Origin: Rhodospirillum rubrum ATCC 11170
Lineage (GTDB): Bacteria; Pseudomonadota; Alphaproteobacteria; Rhodospirillales; Rhodospirillaceae
Assembly: GCF_000013085.1 (NCBI RefSeq)
Contig: NC_007643.1
Span: forward strand, 1,163,001 to 1,227,000
DNA: 64,000 bases
Reading direction: 5' to 3'
The notes below the pieces were generated by a model. The model saw only the letters and a program-made list of their open reading frames with translations, was not told the origin of the DNA and did no database searches. Both the position numbers and the translations under genes were made by a program. Below are positions 35,007 to 44,985 of this stretch, piece after piece. Position 1 is the stretch's first letter, and every line of letters begins with the position of its first letter.

Positions 35007-36470
35007 ATGAGCCTCGAATACACCAACGATGCGGAATTGAGCCAGAAGGCGATCGAGGAGGTCCTGGAGGCCTATCCCGAAAAGGCCGCGAAGAAGCGCA
35101 AAAAGCACCTTGGCACCATCGTTGCCGAGGGCGAGGGCAGCTCTTGCGGGGTGAAGTCCAACGTCAAGGCCATTCCGGGCGTCATGACCATCCGCGGCTG
35201 CGCCTATGCCGGCTCGAAGGGCGTGGTCTGGGGTCCGGTCAAGGACATGGTCCACATCAGTCACGGCCCGGTCGGCTGCGGTCAGTACTCCTGGTCCCAG
35301 CGCCGCAATTACTTCACCGGTCAGGTGGGCGTCGATTCTTTCGTCACCATGCAGTTCACCTCGGATTTCCAGGAAAAAGACATCGTCTTTGGCGGTGACA
35401 AGAAGCTGGAAAAGGTGATCGACGAGATCAAGGGGCTGTTTCCGCTGGTTCGCGGCATCAGCATCCAGTCCGAATGCCCGATCGGCCTGATCGGCGACGA
35501 TATCGAAGCCGTCGCCCGCAAGAAGGCCAAGGATGTCGGCTTGCCGATCATCCCGGTGCGCTGCGAAGGCTTCCGCGGCGTGTCGCAGTCGCTTGGTCAC
35601 CATATCGCCAATGACGCCATCCGCGACTGGGTCTTCTCGCGCGACAGCGAAAGCGCCTTCGAGACCACGCCCTATGACGTCAACATCATCGGCGATTACA
35701 ACATCGGTGGCGACGCCTGGGCCTCGCGCATTCTGTTGGAGGAAATGGGCCTGCGGGTGATCGCCCAATGGTCGGGCGATGCCACCATCGCCGAAATGGA
35801 ACGCGCCCCCAAGGCCAAGCTGAACCTCATCCATTGCTACCGGTCGATGAATTACATCTGCCGCCACATGGAAGAGAAGCACGGCGTGCCCTGGATGGAA
35901 TACAACTTCTTCGGTCCCTCGCAGATCGAGAAGTCGTTGCGCGCCATCGCCGCCAATTTCGACGAGACCATCCAGAAGAAGGCCGAGGAGGTGATCGCCG
36001 CCCATCGCCCGACGGTCGACGCGGTGATCAACAAGTACAAGGCCCGCCTCGAAGGCAAGCGCGTCATGCTGTATGTCGGCGGCCTGCGCCCCCGTCACGT
36101 GATGACCGCTTATGAAGACCTCGGCATGCAGATCTGCGGCGCCGGTTATGAATTCGCCCATAGCGACGATTACCAGCGCACCACCGAATACGCCAAGGAA
36201 GGCACGCTGATCTATGACGACCTGACCGGCTACGAGCTGGAGCGGTTCATCGAGAAGCTGCGCCCCGATCTGGTGGGCTCGGGCATCAAGGAAAAATACG
36301 CCGTTCAGAAGATGGGCGTGCCTTTCCGCCAGATGCACTCCTGGGATTACTCGGGTCCTTACCACGGCTATGACGGCTTCGCCATCTTCGCCCGTGACAT
36401 GGACATGGCCATCAACAATCCGGTCTGGGCCTTGCTGAAAGCCCCGTGGACCAAGGCCGCCGCCGAGTAA
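35007..36470 (+). CDS. nifD: NifD, MoFe protein alpha subunit
   Basis: The 487-residue protein has the P-cluster ligands Cys65, Cys91 and Cys157 ([31 protein letters not shown]). The FeMo-cofactor ligands are the Cys in [13 protein letters not shown] and the His in [19 protein letters not shown]. It forms the alpha2beta2 dinitrogenase with NifK and reduces N2. GGAGAGGG precedes the ATG. It lies 120 bp after nifH and 37 bp before nifK. Confidence 0.99.
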   Translation: MSLEYTNDAELSQKAIEEVLEAYPEKAAKKRKKHLGTIVAEGEGSSCGVKSNVKAIPGVMTIRGCAYAGSKGVVWGPVKDMVHISHGPVGCGQYSWSQRRNYFTGQVGVDSFVTMQFTSDFQEKDIVFGGDKKLEKVIDEIKGLFPLVRGISIQSECPIGLIGDDIEAVARKKAKDVGLPIIPVRCEGFRGVSQSLGHHIANDAIRDWVFSRDSESAFETTPYDVNIIGDYNIGGDAWASRILLEEMGLRVIAQWSGDATIAEMERAPKAKLNLIHCYRSMNYICRHMEEKHGVPWMEYNFFGPSQIEKSLRAIAANFDETIQKKAEEVIAAHRPTVDAVINKYKARLEGKRVMLYVGGLRPRHVMTAYEDLGMQICGAGYEFAHSDDYQRTTEYAKEGTLIYDDLTGYELERFIEKLRPDLVGSGIKEKYAVQKMGVPFRQMHSWDYSGPYHGYDGFAIFARDMDMAINNPVWALLKAPWTKAAAE

Positions 36471-36507
36471 GTCCCTTAAGACCAGAACGCCAGACTGGAG
36501 AGAGCTG

Positions 36508-38040
36508 ATGCCCCAGAACGCGGACCTCATCAAAGACCACATTCCCTTGTTCCGGGAACCCGAATACAAAGAAATGTTCGCGCGCAAGCGTGAGTGTTTC
36601 GAAAACAGCCATGGCGAGGCCAAGGTCGCCGAAGTCGCCGAATGGACCAAGTCCTGGGACTACCGGGAAAAGAACCTGGCCCGGGAAGCCCTGGTGATCA
36701 ATCCCAACAAGGCTTGCCAGCCGCTGGGCGCCCTGTTCGCCGCCGCCGGTTTCGACGGCACGCTGGGCTATGTCCATGGCTCGCAGGGCTGCGCCGCCTA
36801 TTTCCGCTCGCATCTGTCGCGTCATTTCAAGGAAGCCTCCTCGGTGGTTTCCGACAGCATGACCGAAGACGCGGCGGTGTTCGGCGGGCTCAACAACATG
36901 GTCGATGGCCTCGCCAACGCCTATGCCCTGTACAAGCCCAAGATGATCGCCGTCTGCACCTCGTGCATGGCCGAGGTCATCGGCGACGACATCAGCTCGT
37001 TCATCGGCAATGCCAAGACCAAGGAGTCGATCCCGGCCGACTTCCCGGTGCCCTTCGCCCACACCCCGTCGTTCGTCGGCAGCCACATCGTCGGCTACGA
37101 CAATATGATGAAGGGTATCCTGACGACGTTTTGGGACGGCAAGGTCCGCGACGCCGCCACCGACAAGATCAACATCATTCCCGGCTTCGACGGTTACAGC
37201 GTCGGCAATATTCGGGAACTGAAGCGGATCCTTGGCATGATCGGCGTCGAGTACACCGTTTTGTCGGATACCTCGGACGTTTACGATACGCCGACCGACG
37301 GTGAATTCCGCATGTATGACGGCGGCACCACCCAGGACGACACCATCGCCGCCCTGCAGGCCAAGGCCACGCTGTCGCTGTCGGAATATTGCACCCCGGC
37401 GACGCTGAAGTTCATCGCCGAGACCGGTCAGGAAACCGCCGCCTTCAACTACCCGATGGGCGTGGGCGCCACCGATGATTTCCTGGTCAAGCTGGTCGCC
37501 CTGACCGGCAAGGACATCCCCGAGGCGCTGACCAAGGAACGCGGTCGCCTTGTCGATGCCCTGGCCGACAGCATGACTTGGCTGCACGGCAAGAAGATGG
37601 CCGTTTACGGCGATCCCGACTTCACCTTGTCGATGGTCCGCTTCCTGCTGGAAATGGGCGTCGAGCCGGTCCACGTGCTGGCCACCAACGGCACCAAGAA
37701 ATGGGAAAAGCAGGTCAAGGCCCTGCTCGCCACCAGCCCGTTTGGCAAGGACGCCCAGGTTTGGCAGGGCAAGGACCTTTGGCACCTGCGCTCGCTGCTG
37801 GCCACCGAGCCCGCCGATTTCCTGATCGGCAACTCCTATGGCAAGTATCTGGAACTGGATCTGGGGATCCCCTTGATCCGCCTGACCTTCCCGATTTTCG
37901 ACCGTCACCACCACCACCGCTTCCCGACCATGTTCTATGACGGGTCGCTGCGCGTGCTGACGACGATCCTCGATAAGGTTTTCGATACCCTGGATCGCGA
38001 GAGCGGCGAAAACGGCATCAGCTTCGATCTGACCCGCTAA
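36508..38040 (+). CDS. nifK: NifK, MoFe protein beta subunit
   Basis: The 510-residue protein carries the beta-side P-cluster ligands Cys70, Cys95 and Cys153 ([30 protein letters not shown]). [13 protein letters not shown] near the C-terminus is also conserved. The N-terminal region ([22 protein letters not shown]) wraps the alpha subunit. GGAGAG precedes the start. It is the last gene of nifHDK and is followed by an intrinsic terminator. Confidence 0.99.
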   Translation: MPQNADLIKDHIPLFREPEYKEMFARKRECFENSHGEAKVAEVAEWTKSWDYREKNLAREALVINPNKACQPLGALFAAAGFDGTLGYVHGSQGCAAYFRSHLSRHFKEASSVVSDSMTEDAAVFGGLNNMVDGLANAYALYKPKMIAVCTSCMAEVIGDDISSFIGNAKTKESIPADFPVPFAHTPSFVGSHIVGYDNMMKGILTTFWDGKVRDAATDKINIIPGFDGYSVGNIRELKRILGMIGVEYTVLSDTSDVYDTPTDGEFRMYDGGTTQDDTIAALQAKATLSLSEYCTPATLKFIAETGQETAAFNYPMGVGATDDFLVKLVALTGKDIPEALTKERGRLVDALADSMTWLHGKKMAVYGDPDFTLSMVRFLLEMGVEPVHVLATNGTKKWEKQVKALLATSPFGKDAQVWQGKDLWHLRSLLATEPADFLIGNSYGKYLELDLGIPLIRLTFPIFDRHHHHRFPTMFYDGSLRVLTTILDKVFDTLDRESGENGISFDLTR

Positions 38041-38111
38041 CATCGGTCTCATCGCCAAGGCTCTTATCGGTGGACGCGGTCCAAGCCCCATCCTTGGTCG
38101 CGTCCCTCCTT

Positions 38112-38154
38112 CCGCCGTCCCCGGGGTCCATCCCGTGGACGGCGGTCTTTTTTT
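38112..38154 (+). terminator. Intrinsic terminator of nifHDK
   Basis: CCGCCGTCC (38112-38120) pairs perfectly with GGACGGCGG (38137-38145), and the hairpin is followed by TCTTTTTTT. It lies about 70 bp after the nifK stop. Confidence 0.92.
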
Positions 38155-38233
38155 GTCGAAGGCGGGCTGTTTTGGCGTCGCGGCCTCGCGACCCGTTGTC
38201 AGCGCCGGCCGCTCACGATAGGGTGCGTCCACC

Positions 38234-40066
38234 ATGGCACCCCCCCTTCTCAGTCTTCGCGACATCACCCTTGGCTTCGGCGGCCGCCCTCTGTTTCGGG
38301 GGGTGAGCGCCGATGTCGAACCCGGCGCCCGTCTTTGCCTCGTTGGCCGCAACGGTGGGGGAAAATCGACCCTGCTCAAGGTGATGGCCGGTCAGGTCCT
38401 TGCCGATGGCGGCGAATTATTCGTCCAGCCCGGGGTGGCGGTCTCCTATCTGCAGCAAGAGCCCGAGCTTGGCGACCACGCCAGCTTGCGCGATGTGGTG
38501 GTTGAAGGCCTGCCCGGCCCCCATCGCGGCGAGACCCACCGCGCCGATATCGTTCTGGAAGCCCTGGGGCTTGATCCCGAGCGCGCCCCCGTCGGTTTGT
38601 CGGGTGGCGAGGCGCGCCGCGTCGCCCTGGCCCGCGCCCTGGTCGGCGAGTCCGAGATCTTGTTGCTCGACGAGCCGACCAACCACCTGGATCTGCCGGC
38701 GATCACCTGGCTGGAAGAACGTTTGGCCGCCTATCGCGGCGCCCTGGTGCTGATTTCCCATGACCGCGCCTTCTTGGCCCGGCTGACCAAGGCCACCTTG
38801 TGGCTTGATCGCGGCGTGGTCCGTCGCCTGGATCAGGGCTTCGCCGCCTTCGAGGGGTGGCGCGATGAGACCCTGGAGCAGGAAGCCCAGGCCAGCCACA
38901 AGCTTGATAAGCTGATCGCCGAGGAGACCCGCTGGTCCCATCAGGGCATTTCGGCCCGGCGCAAGCGCAATCAGGGGCGGCTGGCCCGCTTGTACGATCT
39001 GCGCCACGATCGCGAACAGCAGGTCGCCGTTCAGGGGCTCGCCAAGCTCAAGGCCGAAGCCGGCGGCGTCTCGGGCAAGCTGGTGATCGAGGCCGAGGCG
39101 GTGAGCAAGGCCTATGGCGAACGCGTCGTGCTCCAGGATTTTTCGCTGCGGCTGCTGCGCGGCGATCGCCTTGGCATCGTCGGCCCCAATGGCGCGGGCA
39201 AATCGACCCTGCTCAAGATCCTGACCGGGGCGCTGGCTCCCGATAGCGGTAGCGTGCGTCTGGGCACCAATCTGACGACCACCTATCTGGATCAATCGCG
39301 CTCGTCGCTTGATCCGACTAAAAGCGTGCGCGAAACCCTGTGCGACATGGGCGGCGACATGGTCAATGTGCGCGGCCGGCCCCAGCATGTGATCGGCTAT
39401 ATGCGCGATTTCCTGTTCGAGGACCGTCAGGCGGTGAGCCCGGTCGGCAGTTTGTCGGGCGGCGAGCGCAATCGCTTGCTGCTGGCCAAGGCGCTGGCCC
39501 GTGAATCCAACCTGATGATCCTGGACGAGCCGACCAACGATCTGGACATGGAAACCCTCGACCTGCTGCAAGATGTGCTGTCGGATTACGAGGGCACCTT
39601 GCTGCTGGTCAGCCATGACCGCGACTTCCTTGACCGGGTCGTCGGCTCGACCGTGCTGATGGACGGCGCCGGCGGTGCCCGCGAATACCCGGGCGGCTAT
39701 AGCGACGCCATCCGCCAAGCCGGCGGGGCGCCCTGGGAAACGGCGCGCGACAAGACGAAATCCGGCGAGGGACGGGGCGGCGCCAAGCCCTCGGCCAAAA
39801 GCCCGGCCAAGCCGGCGGCGCGGCCGACCAAGCTGTCTTACAAGCAGCAGCGCCAGCTTGAATTGCTGCCCGCCCAGATCGATCGCCTGCATAGCGAGAT
39901 CGCCACCCTGGAAGCCGCCCTGACCGATAGCCAGTTCTTCGTGCGCGATCCAGAGGGCTATGCCGGCAAGGCCGACCGCATGGAAGCCGCCCGCGCCGAA
40001 TTGGCCAAGGCCGAGGACGAGTGGCTGGAGCTGGAAATGCTGCGCGAAGGTCTGGCCGGCGGCTGA
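38234..40066 (+). CDS. uup: ABC-F ATPase, Uup-like
   Basis: The 610-residue soluble protein has two ABC domains with no membrane segments. Walker A sites are GRNGGGKST and GPNGAGKST, signatures LSGGEARRVALARAL and LSGGERNRLLLAKAL, and Walker B segments LLLDEPTNHLDLPA and MILDEPTNDLDMET. The linker is charged, and the C-terminus (from about residue 530) is a Lys/Ala-rich region followed by a coiled coil (ERMEAARAELAKAEDEWLELE-like), as in Uup. Family members act on ribosomes, and Uup also affects transposon excision. It is not linked to the nif operon because a terminator intervenes. Confidence 0.88.
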   Translation: MAPPLLSLRDITLGFGGRPLFRGVSADVEPGARLCLVGRNGGGKSTLLKVMAGQVLADGGELFVQPGVAVSYLQQEPELGDHASLRDVVVEGLPGPHRGETHRADIVLEALGLDPERAPVGLSGGEARRVALARALVGESEILLLDEPTNHLDLPAITWLEERLAAYRGALVLISHDRAFLARLTKATLWLDRGVVRRLDQGFAAFEGWRDETLEQEAQASHKLDKLIAEETRWSHQGISARRKRNQGRLARLYDLRHDREQQVAVQGLAKLKAEAGGVSGKLVIEAEAVSKAYGERVVLQDFSLRLLRGDRLGIVGPNGAGKSTLLKILTGALAPDSGSVRLGTNLTTTYLDQSRSSLDPTKSVRETLCDMGGDMVNVRGRPQHVIGYMRDFLFEDRQAVSPVGSLSGGERNRLLLAKALARESNLMILDEPTNDLDMETLDLLQDVLSDYEGTLLLVSHDRDFLDRVVGSTVLMDGAGGAREYPGGYSDAIRQAGGAPWETARDKTKSGEGRGGAKPSAKSPAKPAARPTKLSYKQQRQLELLPAQIDRLHSEIATLEAALTDSQFFVRDPEGYAGKADRMEAARAELAKAEDEWLELEMLREGLAGG

Positions 40067-40100
40067 GAAAGCCGGCGGCTAAGGAAAAAGGAAGCGGGTG

Positions 40101-40481
40101 ATGGGCAAGGGTGTGGCGCTGGCGCTGATCGGCTGGACCCTGCTGGTCGCCGCCCAGCCGGCTCTCGCGCTCGATCCCAAGGACATGGTCGAAACCGCGC
40201 GGCTTGGCACGCGGGCCGGAACCTATCTGGCCGGCCTGCGCCATTGCGCCTGGGCCCGCCAGCCCGGCTTTGGCGCCTATCGCTCGATCAGCGAAGACGA
40301 TCTGGCCGACGGCCTCGTCCTGGTGCTGGGCGCCGCCCGGGCCGCCGATCCGGGGGTGATCACCACCGCCCGTCAGGCCTTCATCCTGGCCTCGACCCGC
40401 ACCAGCCGCCCCGACCAAACCGCCTGCGCCGCTTTGGCCCAGGCGGTGATCGATGATCTGGGACATGACCCGCGCCAATAG
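40101..40481 (+). CDS. Small secreted protein of unknown function
   Basis: The 126-residue protein has a signal peptide (MGKGVALALIGWTLLVAAQPALA) and then an Ala-rich helical region with two Cys (RHCAWARQP and QTACAALAQAV) that could form a disulphide in the periplasm. I do not recognise a family. AAGGA lies upstream of the ATG at 40101. It follows uup by 34 bp and could be its operon partner. Confidence 0.65.
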   Translation: MGKGVALALIGWTLLVAAQPALALDPKDMVETARLGTRAGTYLAGLRHCAWARQPGFGAYRSISEDDLADGLVLVLGAARAADPGVITTARQAFILASTRTSRPDQTACAALAQAVIDDLGHDPRQ

Positions 40482-40507
40482 GGCGCGGGCCGAAGTCCTG
40501 AGAGCAA

Positions 40508-40550
40508 GCAAATCGTCGTCGCCCCCCGGTCCAGGGGGCCCGGGATTTGC
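40508..40550. terminator. Hairpin between convergent genes
   Basis: GCAAATC (40508-40514) pairs with GATTTGC (40544-40550), and inside it a C-run (40522-40527) can pair with a G-run (40534-40538). The hairpin lies between the secreted-protein gene and potI, which converge, so it could terminate both. There is no clear T-run. Confidence 0.5.
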
Positions 40551-40552
40551 CC

Positions 40553-41389
40553 TTATCCCATCTGTTGCTCGCGCTTTTCGGTCAGCTTCTGCGAGGCGCG
40601 TTCCTGGCGGGTCATCATCCAGCCGGCGATCAGGATCGCCACGGTGGCCGTCAGCACCAAGATGGTGGCCAAAGCGTTGATTTCCGGGCTGACCCCCAGG
40701 CGCACCGAAGAGAACACCACCATCGGCAGAGTCGAGGACGCCGGGCCCGAGACGAAGCTGGCGATCACCAGATCATCGAGCGACAGGGTGAACGACAGCA
40801 GCCAGCCCGCCACCAGCGCCGGGGCGATCACCGGGATGGTGATCAGCAAGAACACCTTGGCCGGCCGCGCCCCCAGATCCATCGCCGCCTCCTCGATCGA
40901 GCGATCCATGCCCTGAAGGCGGGACTGCAAGACGACGGCGACATAGGCGGTGGAAAAGGTGATGTGGGCGATGGTGATGGTGGTCATCCCCCGGCCCTGG
41001 GGCCAGCCCAGCAACTGTTCGAGGGCGACGAACAGCAGCAGCGAGGCCAGCCCGGTGATCACCTCGGGCATCACCAGCGGCGCCGACAGCATGCCCGAAA
41101 ACAGCGTCCGTCCGCGGAAGCGGCCGAAGCGCACCATCGCCAGGGCGGCCAGGGTGCCGAGGATGGTCGCCAGGGAGGCGTTGACCACGGCGATGCGGAA
41201 CGACATCCAGGCGGCGCCCAGCATCTGCTCGTCCCGGAGCAGGGCGCCATACCATTTGGCCGAGAAGCCGGCCCAAACGGTGACCAGCCGGCTTTCGTTG
41301 AACGAATAGATCATCAGCAACAGGATCGGCACATACAAGAAGGCGAAGCCGAAGCCCATGGTCAGCAGCAAGAACCAGTTGCGGCGCAT
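40553..41389 (-). CDS. potI: PotI-type permease of a polyamine ABC transporter
   Basis: The 278-residue membrane protein begins MRRNWFLLLTMGFGFAFLYVPILLLMIYSFNES, the usual PotI/PotC N-terminus, and has the EAA loop MDRSIEEAAMDLGARPAKVFLLITIPVIAPAL. Six membrane helices are evident. It forms the channel with PotH. Its ATG overlaps the potH stop by one base (TAATG), so the two are translationally coupled. The substrate is most likely putrescine, from the whole-operon similarity to potFGHI and the adjacent puuB-like gene. Confidence 0.9.
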   Translation of the reverse strand: MRRNWFLLLTMGFGFAFLYVPILLLMIYSFNESRLVTVWAGFSAKWYGALLRDEQMLGAAWMSFRIAVVNASLATILGTLAALAMVRFGRFRGRTLFSGMLSAPLVMPEVITGLASLLLFVALEQLLGWPQGRGMTTITIAHITFSTAYVAVVLQSRLQGMDRSIEEAAMDLGARPAKVFLLITIPVIAPALVAGWLLSFTLSLDDLVIASFVSGPASSTLPMVVFSSVRLGVSPEINALATILVLTATVAILIAGWMMTRQERASQKLTEKREQQMG

Positions 41390-42381
41390 TATGACCGTTC
41401 CTCCGCCGCTTCGGCCTGTTTGGCCTGGATGTTCTGGAAGATCATGATCGGCACCACCAGCATCAGCAGCATCGCCACCGCCACCGCCGAGGCCACCGGC
41501 CAATCGCGGTTGAGGAAGAACTCGTTCCACAGCACCCGGCCGATCATGAAGGTATCGGCCCCGCCCAGCAGTTCGGGGATGACGAACTCGCCGACCGAGG
41601 GGATGAACACCAGCATCGATCCGGCGATGATTCCCGGCACCGACAGCGGCAGGGTGATGGTCAGAAAGGCCTTCCACGGCCGGCAGCCCAGGTCGTGGGC
41701 GGCTTCGAGCAAGCTGGGGTCGAGCTTCTCCAAGGTGGCGTACAGCGGCAGCACCATGAAGGGCAGATAGGAATAGACGATGCCGATGAACACCGCCCAT
41801 TCCGTGCCCATGATGGTCAGCGGCTGGTCGATCACCCCGGTCCAGATCAGGAAGGTATTGAGCAGGCCGTTGCCCTTGAGGATGCCCATCCAGGCATAGA
41901 CGCGGATGAGGAACGACGTCCAGAACGGCAAGATCACCAGGAACAGCAAGATGGTGCGCGGCCCCTTGGGCGCCCTGGCGATGCCATAGGCCATCGGATA
42001 GCCGATCAGCAGGGCGAGCACGGTGGAAATGCCGGCGATGCGCAGCGAATTCAGATAGGCGATCACGTACATCTCGTCGTCGAGCATGTACTTGTAGTTC
42101 GACAGCGCCAGGGTCAGCCGCAGATAGGCGTCCTGGGTGAAGTCGATCAGGGCCGTATAGGGCGGCACGCCGACGCGGAATTCGGCAAAGGAGATCTTGA
42201 GGACGATGGCGAAGGGCAGAACGAAAAACAGCAGCAGCCAGACATAGGGCACCAGGATCACCAGCCGCCGGCCGTTGTGGCGGATCTGGGCATCAAGCCA
42301 CATGCGCCAAGGCGCCATGCCCGGCAGGATTTCGGGCGGGCGCGACACCGGCGCGGCGCCCGGGGCCGGCTCGGCGGTCAT
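41389..42381 (-). CDS. potH: PotH-type permease of a polyamine ABC transporter
   Basis: The 330-residue protein has a cytoplasmic N-terminal tail, then LVILVPYVWLLLFFVLPFAIVLKISFAE, which is characteristic of PotH, and five further membrane helices. The EAA loop is PSLLEAAHDLGCRPWKAFLTITLPLSVPG. The ATG at 42379-42381 overlaps the potG stop as ATGA. It pairs with PotI in the importer. Confidence 0.92.
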   Translation of the reverse strand: MTAEPAPGAAPVSRPPEILPGMAPWRMWLDAQIRHNGRRLVILVPYVWLLLFFVLPFAIVLKISFAEFRVGVPPYTALIDFTQDAYLRLTLALSNYKYMLDDEMYVIAYLNSLRIAGISTVLALLIGYPMAYGIARAPKGPRTILLFLVILPFWTSFLIRVYAWMGILKGNGLLNTFLIWTGVIDQPLTIMGTEWAVFIGIVYSYLPFMVLPLYATLEKLDPSLLEAAHDLGCRPWKAFLTITLPLSVPGIIAGSMLVFIPSVGEFVIPELLGGADTFMIGRVLWNEFFLNRDWPVASAVAVAMLLMLVVPIMIFQNIQAKQAEAAEERS

Positions 42382-43544
42382 GACGACACCACCACGGCGC
42401 TGGTCGCCGCCCAACTGACATAGACGCGGTCGCCCCAGGTGATCTCCCATTCCACATCGCGTTCATGGTTGGCGACGGTCACGCGCATGCGCTTGCCCGT
42501 ATCAAGGCCGACGATATAGGTCGAGGTCGAGCCGAGATAGACGATGTCCTTGACCTCGCCCGCCGCCCAGTTATAGGGCCGGTCGGGTTTTTCGGTGACC
42601 AGGGTGACCTTTTCGGGGCGCAGCGCCGCCCAGACGGTGGCGCCCTCGTGGCCGCTGACGCCGTGGCCGACGTAGATCGGATTTTCCAGTTCGGGGGCTT
42701 CGATCATCACGTGATCGGGCTCGTCTTCGACCAGCACGCCTTCGAACATGTTCACGCTGCCGAAGAACTCGGCGACGAAGCGGGTGTTGGGATATTCATA
42801 CATCGATTGCGGGGCGTCGATCTGCACGATCCACCCCTCGTCCATGATCGCCACCCGATCGGCCATGGTCATCGCCTCTTCCTGGTCGTGGGTGACGACG
42901 ACGAAAGTGATGCCGGTCTTTTCCTGGATGTTGACCAGATCGAGCTGGGTGCGTTCGCGCAGCTTTTTATCGAGCGCCGACAGCGGCTCGTCGAGCAGCA
43001 GCACGCGCGGATGCTTGGCCAGCGAGCGGGCGAGGGCGACGCGCTGGCGCTGGCCGCCGGAAAGCTGGTGGGGCTTGCGCTTGGCGAAGCGCTCGAGCTG
43101 GACCAGCGACAGCATCTCGGCCACCCGCGCCTCGCGCTCGGCCTTGGGCATGCCATCCTGTTTCAGGCCAAAGGCGATGTTCTGTTCGACGCTCATATGC
43201 GGGAACAGGGCATAGGACTGGAACATCATGTTGACCGGGCGGTCATAGGGCGGCACCCCGGTCATGTCGCGGCCATCAATCAGGATGCGGCCGCTGGTCG
43301 GTTGCTCGAAGCCGGCCATCATGCGCAGCAAGGTGGTCTTGCCGCAGCCCGATCCGCCGAGCAGGCACAGGAACTCGCCCTCGAACACATCGAGCGACAC
43401 CCCGGCCACGGCGGTGAAATCGCCGAACTTCTTGACCACCGTCTCGATCTCGATGATCGGCGGCCCAAGTTTTTTGGTACAGCCCGGAAGCTCGGGCGGC
43501 AGTTTTTGCGACCGCGCCACGGCGGCTTTGGATTGGTCGGCCAT
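42378..43544 (-). CDS. potG: PotG-type ATPase of a polyamine ABC transporter
   Basis: The 388-residue protein is a PotA/PotG ATPase: Walker A GGSGCGKTT, signature [15 protein letters not shown], Walker B VLLLDEPLSALDKK, and H-loop VVTHDQEEAMTMADR. A C-terminal TOBE-type regulatory domain follows (WAALRPEKVTLVTEKP). The start at 43544 is taken from the open frame; ribosome-binding support is modest. It is the second gene of potFGHI after the binding protein. Confidence 0.92.
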   Translation of the reverse strand: MADQSKAAVARSQKLPPELPGCTKKLGPPIIEIETVVKKFGDFTAVAGVSLDVFEGEFLCLLGGSGCGKTTLLRMMAGFEQPTSGRILIDGRDMTGVPPYDRPVNMMFQSYALFPHMSVEQNIAFGLKQDGMPKAEREARVAEMLSLVQLERFAKRKPHQLSGGQRQRVALARSLAKHPRVLLLDEPLSALDKKLRERTQLDLVNIQEKTGITFVVVTHDQEEAMTMADRVAIMDEGWIVQIDAPQSMYEYPNTRFVAEFFGSVNMFEGVLVEDEPDHVMIEAPELENPIYVGHGVSGHEGATVWAALRPEKVTLVTEKPDRPYNWAAGEVKDIVYLGSTSTYIVGLDTGKRMRVTVANHERDVEWEITWGDRVYVSWAATSAVVVSS

Positions 43545-43642
43545 CGGGCCCGTTCCCCTTACGCGGGAAGACAGACCCGGTACCCGTCGACAGAGCGCGG
43601 GTACCGGGCGAAAGCGGATGTGTTGGAGATCAAACCGAAAGC

Positions 43643-44752
43643 TTAGATGCCGGTTTTGATCTTGTTCCAGGCGCGGGTGCGCAGGCGCTCCATTTCGGGC
43701 GACGCCGTCTTCTGGATGAACAGGCGGTCCATCACCTCCTGGGTCGGATAGATCGACGGATTGGTCCGCACCGCCTCGTCGAGCAGCTCGGTCGCCTTGC
43801 TGTTGGCATTGGCGTACCAGACGTAGTTCGAGATATCGGCCGAGATCTGCGGCTGAAGAATGAAGTCGATGAACTTATGGGCGTTTTCCGGGTGGGGGGC
43901 ATCGGCGGGAACGGCCATCAGATCAAACCAGATCAGCGTGCCCTCTTTGGGAATGATGTAATCGATCTTCACGCCATTGGCGGCTTCCTTGGCCCGGGCC
44001 TGGGCCTGGGCCTGGAAGATATCGCCCGAATAGCCGAAGGCCACGCAGATGTCGCCATTGGCCAGGGCGTTGATGAATTCCGAGGAGTGGAACTTCTGGA
44101 TATAGGGGCGCACGCCCATCCACAGCGCCGTGGCCTTTTCCAGATCCTTGGGATCGGTGGAATTGGGCTCCAGTCCCAGGTAATTGCGGGCGACCGAGAA
44201 GACCTCGGCGGCGCTGTCGAGAACGTGGATCCCGCAAGACGCCAGCTTCTCGGCGTATTCCGGCTTGAACAGAAGATCGAAGGAATCAAGCTTCACGTCG
44301 GGGCCGAGGGCGGCGCGCACCTTGTCGATATTGATGCCGAGGCCATTGGTGCCCCATTCGTAAATAACGGAATGGGCGTTGTCGGCGTCATAGGCGGCGG
44401 CGCGGGCGGTCAGCTTGGGGTCGAGATTGGCGAGATTGGGGATCTTCGCCTTGTCGAGCTTCTGAACAATGCCGGCCTGGATCAGCCGCGACAGGGTGTG
44501 GTCGGTGGGAACGACGATGTCGTAGCCCGAAGAGCCGGCCAGAAGCTTCGATTCCAGCAACTCGTTGCTGTCGTAAACGTCGTAATTGACCTTGATGCCG
44601 GTCTCGGCCTGGAACTTCGCCAAGGTGTCCTCGGCGATGTAATCGGACCAGTTATAGACGTTGAGAACCTTGTCCTCGGCGGCTGCGGCCGGGCCGGCGA
44701 TCAGCAGGGCAACGGCAACACCACTCAAGGCGCGCAGAACAGGTGACGGCAT
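43643..44752 (-). CDS. potF: PotF-type periplasmic polyamine-binding protein
   Basis: The 369-residue protein has a signal peptide (MPSPVLRALSGVAVALLIAGPAAAAED) and the PotF/PotD N-terminal motif VLNVYNWSDYIAEDTLAKFQAETGIKV, followed by YDSNELLESKLLAG. EWGTNGLGINIDKV and IDFILQPQISADISNYVWYANANS are also characteristic. It supplies the PotGHI importer. It is 98 bp upstream of potG and divergent from the puuB-like gene, which suggests shared regulation of uptake and catabolism. Confidence 0.92.
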   Translation of the reverse strand: MPSPVLRALSGVAVALLIAGPAAAAEDKVLNVYNWSDYIAEDTLAKFQAETGIKVNYDVYDSNELLESKLLAGSSGYDIVVPTDHTLSRLIQAGIVQKLDKAKIPNLANLDPKLTARAAAYDADNAHSVIYEWGTNGLGINIDKVRAALGPDVKLDSFDLLFKPEYAEKLASCGIHVLDSAAEVFSVARNYLGLEPNSTDPKDLEKATALWMGVRPYIQKFHSSEFINALANGDICVAFGYSGDIFQAQAQARAKEAANGVKIDYIIPKEGTLIWFDLMAVPADAPHPENAHKFIDFILQPQISADISNYVWYANANSKATELLDEAVRTNPSIYPTQEVMDRLFIQKTASPEMERLRTRAWNKIKTGI

Positions 44753-44985
44753 CGCGACCTCCCCTTCAATGGGCTATGTGATGAAAACCCGGTTATACGG
44801 ACGAAAAATGCACGACGGGACGGTGTATGGGTGACTGATTCGCAAAAGGAAAAACGATCATCCGGGTCAGTCGCTTGTCTGGCAAACGCGGGCCCTTGGC
44901 AATAGTTTTTTCGCAGATGCCGCATATGGTCTTATCTCGGTAATCCCGGCATGACGGCGGCGGGCGGGGGTGATATAGCTCGCCC

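Noticed and set aside
36412-38379. Minus-strand open frame opposite nifK
   Set aside because: Overlaps an unmistakable nifK and has the composition of an antisense shadow.
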